This document shows, piece by piece, positions 39,360 to 40,604 of a stretch of 40,604 nt of DNA. How positions within the stretch are numbered: the stretch's first letter is position 1; each line of letters opens with the position of its first letter. Source of the DNA: an uncultured Actinomycetes bacterium. Its GTDB lineage: Bacteria > Actinomycetota > Actinomycetes > Mycobacteriales > Mycobacteriaceae. The notes below the pieces were generated by a model. The model did not search any database. It worked only from the letters and a program-made list of their open reading frames with translations, and was not told where the DNA came from. The position numbers and the translations under genes are program-made. The DNA lies in the NCBI GenBank assembly GCA_903884065.1, contig CAISDL010000138.1:1-40604 (forward strand), written 5' to 3'.

Positions 39360-40582
39360 CAGCTCAGGGCGTGGTCCAAATCGGCGATCAGGTCCTCGGT
39401 GCCCTCCAGCCCGACCGAGATCCGTACCACCCCGTCGGTCAACCCGATGGCCGCCCGGCCTTCCGGGCCCATGGCCCGGTGCGTGGTGGTTGCCGGGTGG
39501 GTGATGAGCGTCTTGGCGTCGCCGAGGTTGTTGGAAATGTCGATCACCGCCAACTTGTCGAGCACCTCGAAGGCACGCTCCTTGCCTCTGCCCTCCGGGG
39601 CCTCGAGTTCGAGGGTGACGACGGTGCCGCCGCCGCTCATCTGCCGCTTGGCAAGGGCGTACTGCGGATGCGACGGCAGGTACGGGTAGCGAACCCACCG
39701 CACCGCCGGATGGCCCTCCAGGAATTCGGCAACCCGCTGCGCGGAGCGATTGCTGTAGTCGACCCGAACCGACAGTGTCTCAAGGCCTTTCAGCAATACC
39801 CAGGCGTTGAACGGGCTCAACGCGGGTCCGGTGTGGCGCATCAGGGTCTGCACCGGTCCGTCGATGTACTCCTTGGAGCCGAGGATCGCCCCGCCCAGCA
39901 CCCGGCCCTGACCGTCGATGTGTTTGGTGCCGGAGTAGATCACCACATCCACCCCCAGCGGGATGCCCTGCTGGAGCAGCGGGGTGGCGAAGATGTTGTC
40001 CAGCACCACTTTCGCGCCGGCGGCGTGTGCCATCTCCGAGACCGCGGCGATGTCGACCAGCGACTGCATCGGGTTGGACGGCGTCTCGAAGAACACCGCC
40101 GCGGTGGGCTGGCTCAGCGCCTGCTCCCACTGGTCGAGGTCCTCGCCGTCGACGAAGACGGTCTCCACGCCCCAGCGGGGCAGGATTTCGTTGCACACGA
40201 CGAAGCACGAGCCGAACAGACTGCGGCCGGCCACCAGCCGGTCGCCGGCACCGAGCAGCGCGCCGAGTCCGGTGAACACCGCCGACATTCCCGACGCGGT
40301 GGCAAACGCCGCCTCCGCACCTTCGATCAGCCGCAGGCGTTCCTCGAACACCGAGATGGTGGGGTTGCCGTAGCGGGAGTAGACGTATCGGTCGATCTCG
40401 CCGGTGAACGCCTTCTCGGCCTGCGCCGCCGAATCGTAGACGTACCCGGAGGTCAGGTAGAGAGCCTCGGAGGTCTCCTCGAAGCCGGAGCGCAGCAGAC
40501 CGCCGCGGACTCCGATGGTGGCCTGACTGACGCCGTCGGGCAGAGCCTTCGGGATGCGGACCGACGGAATCTCCCCGGTCAT
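39359..40582 (-). CDS. metZ: O-succinylhomoserine sulfhydrylase
   Basis: PLP enzyme making homocysteine from O-succinylhomoserine and sulfide in methionine synthesis. 407 aa of the Cys/Met gamma family. YSRYGNPTISVFEERL near 68-83, GMSAVFTGLGAL near 98, ETPSNPMQ near 166 and the PLP-binding Lys220 in YSGTKHIDGQGRVLGGAI. SNNLGDAKTLITHPATTTH near 340 is a family marker. ATG at 40582 with GGAAG about 7 nt upstream. First gene of a run with the acidic protein and GNAT. Confidence 0.95.
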   Translation of the reverse strand: MTGEIPSVRIPKALPDGVSQATIGVRGGLLRSGFEETSEALYLTSGYVYDSAAQAEKAFTGEIDRYVYSRYGNPTISVFEERLRLIEGAEAAFATASGMSAVFTGLGALLGAGDRLVAGRSLFGSCFVVCNEILPRWGVETVFVDGEDLDQWEQALSQPTAAVFFETPSNPMQSLVDIAAVSEMAHAAGAKVVLDNIFATPLLQQGIPLGVDVVIYSGTKHIDGQGRVLGGAILGSKEYIDGPVQTLMRHTGPALSPFNAWVLLKGLETLSVRVDYSNRSAQRVAEFLEGHPAVRWVRYPYLPSHPQYALAKRQMSGGGTVVTLELEAPEGRGKERAFEVLDKLAVIDISNNLGDAKTLITHPATTTHRAMGPEGRAAIGLTDGVVRISVGLEGTEDLIADLDHALS

Positions 40583-40604
40583 GACTGCTTCCAGGGCAAG
40601 CCCT

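Overview
The window is high-GC actinobacterial chromosome, almost certainly a non-tuberculous Mycobacterium/Mycolicibacterium. From memory of family and gene order (no search was run), most genes match the Mycobacterium tuberculosis groEL2 (Rv0440) to metZ (Rv0391) segment in the same relative order and orientation. Markers include GroEL2, VirR, SodC lipoprotein, GlnX-GlnH-PknG, the F420-dependent glucose-6-phosphate dehydrogenase, and many GTG starts with GTGA/ATGA/TGATG overlaps. Several genes I expect from M. tuberculosis are missing here: thiC, an acetyltransferase between def and xthA, lpqM and the pks6 region. No tRNA, rRNA, insertion sequence, prophage or CRISPR was seen, and no gene-free stretch exceeds 300 bases.

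Layout. (1) 1-620: 5' part of groEL2 on the minus strand with a sigmaA-like promoter and two CIRCE operators, divergent from a superfamily 2 helicase. (2) 2293-10149: HAD phosphatase (minus), then a plus-strand run SDR - moeA2 - psd - pssA - AAA ATPase - SAM methyltransferase, including the two enzymes that make phosphatidylserine and phosphatidylethanolamine. (3) 10170-13857: minus-strand run DUF3263 protein - virR - sodC - carboxylate-amine ligase - small lipoprotein - LON-domain protein. (4) 13984-21269: def and xthA (plus), an MDR reductase (minus), a TPP riboswitch-controlled thiD with a hydrolase, a Baeyer-Villiger-type monooxygenase, a small membrane protein and an APC permease. (5) 21254-25970: remnant of a SulP anion transporter, an M28 peptidase lipoprotein, thiO-thiS-thiG behind a second, enlarged TPP riboswitch, and divergent thiE. 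(6) 25942-31377: mutT3, then the glnX-glnH-pknG nutrient-sensing operon. (7) 31417-40582: ackA and pta, fgd1, a metallo-beta-lactamase-fold protein, an SDR, a secreted PE-PPE-domain hydrolase, a GNAT protein, a small acidic protein and metZ.

Two patterns stand out. First, five short exact or near-exact tandem duplications (14, about 20, 21, 32 and 35 bp units) sit precisely on gene boundaries or in a leader RNA. The best is a 4 x 32 bp array between glnX and glnH that creates three 11-codon mini-genes chained by stop/start overlaps and identical to the GlnH N-terminus. Another doubles a hairpin in the P3 arm of the thiO TPP riboswitch. Second, about eleven genes have a TANNNT box 6-8 bp before the start codon, the geometry expected for leaderless mRNAs.
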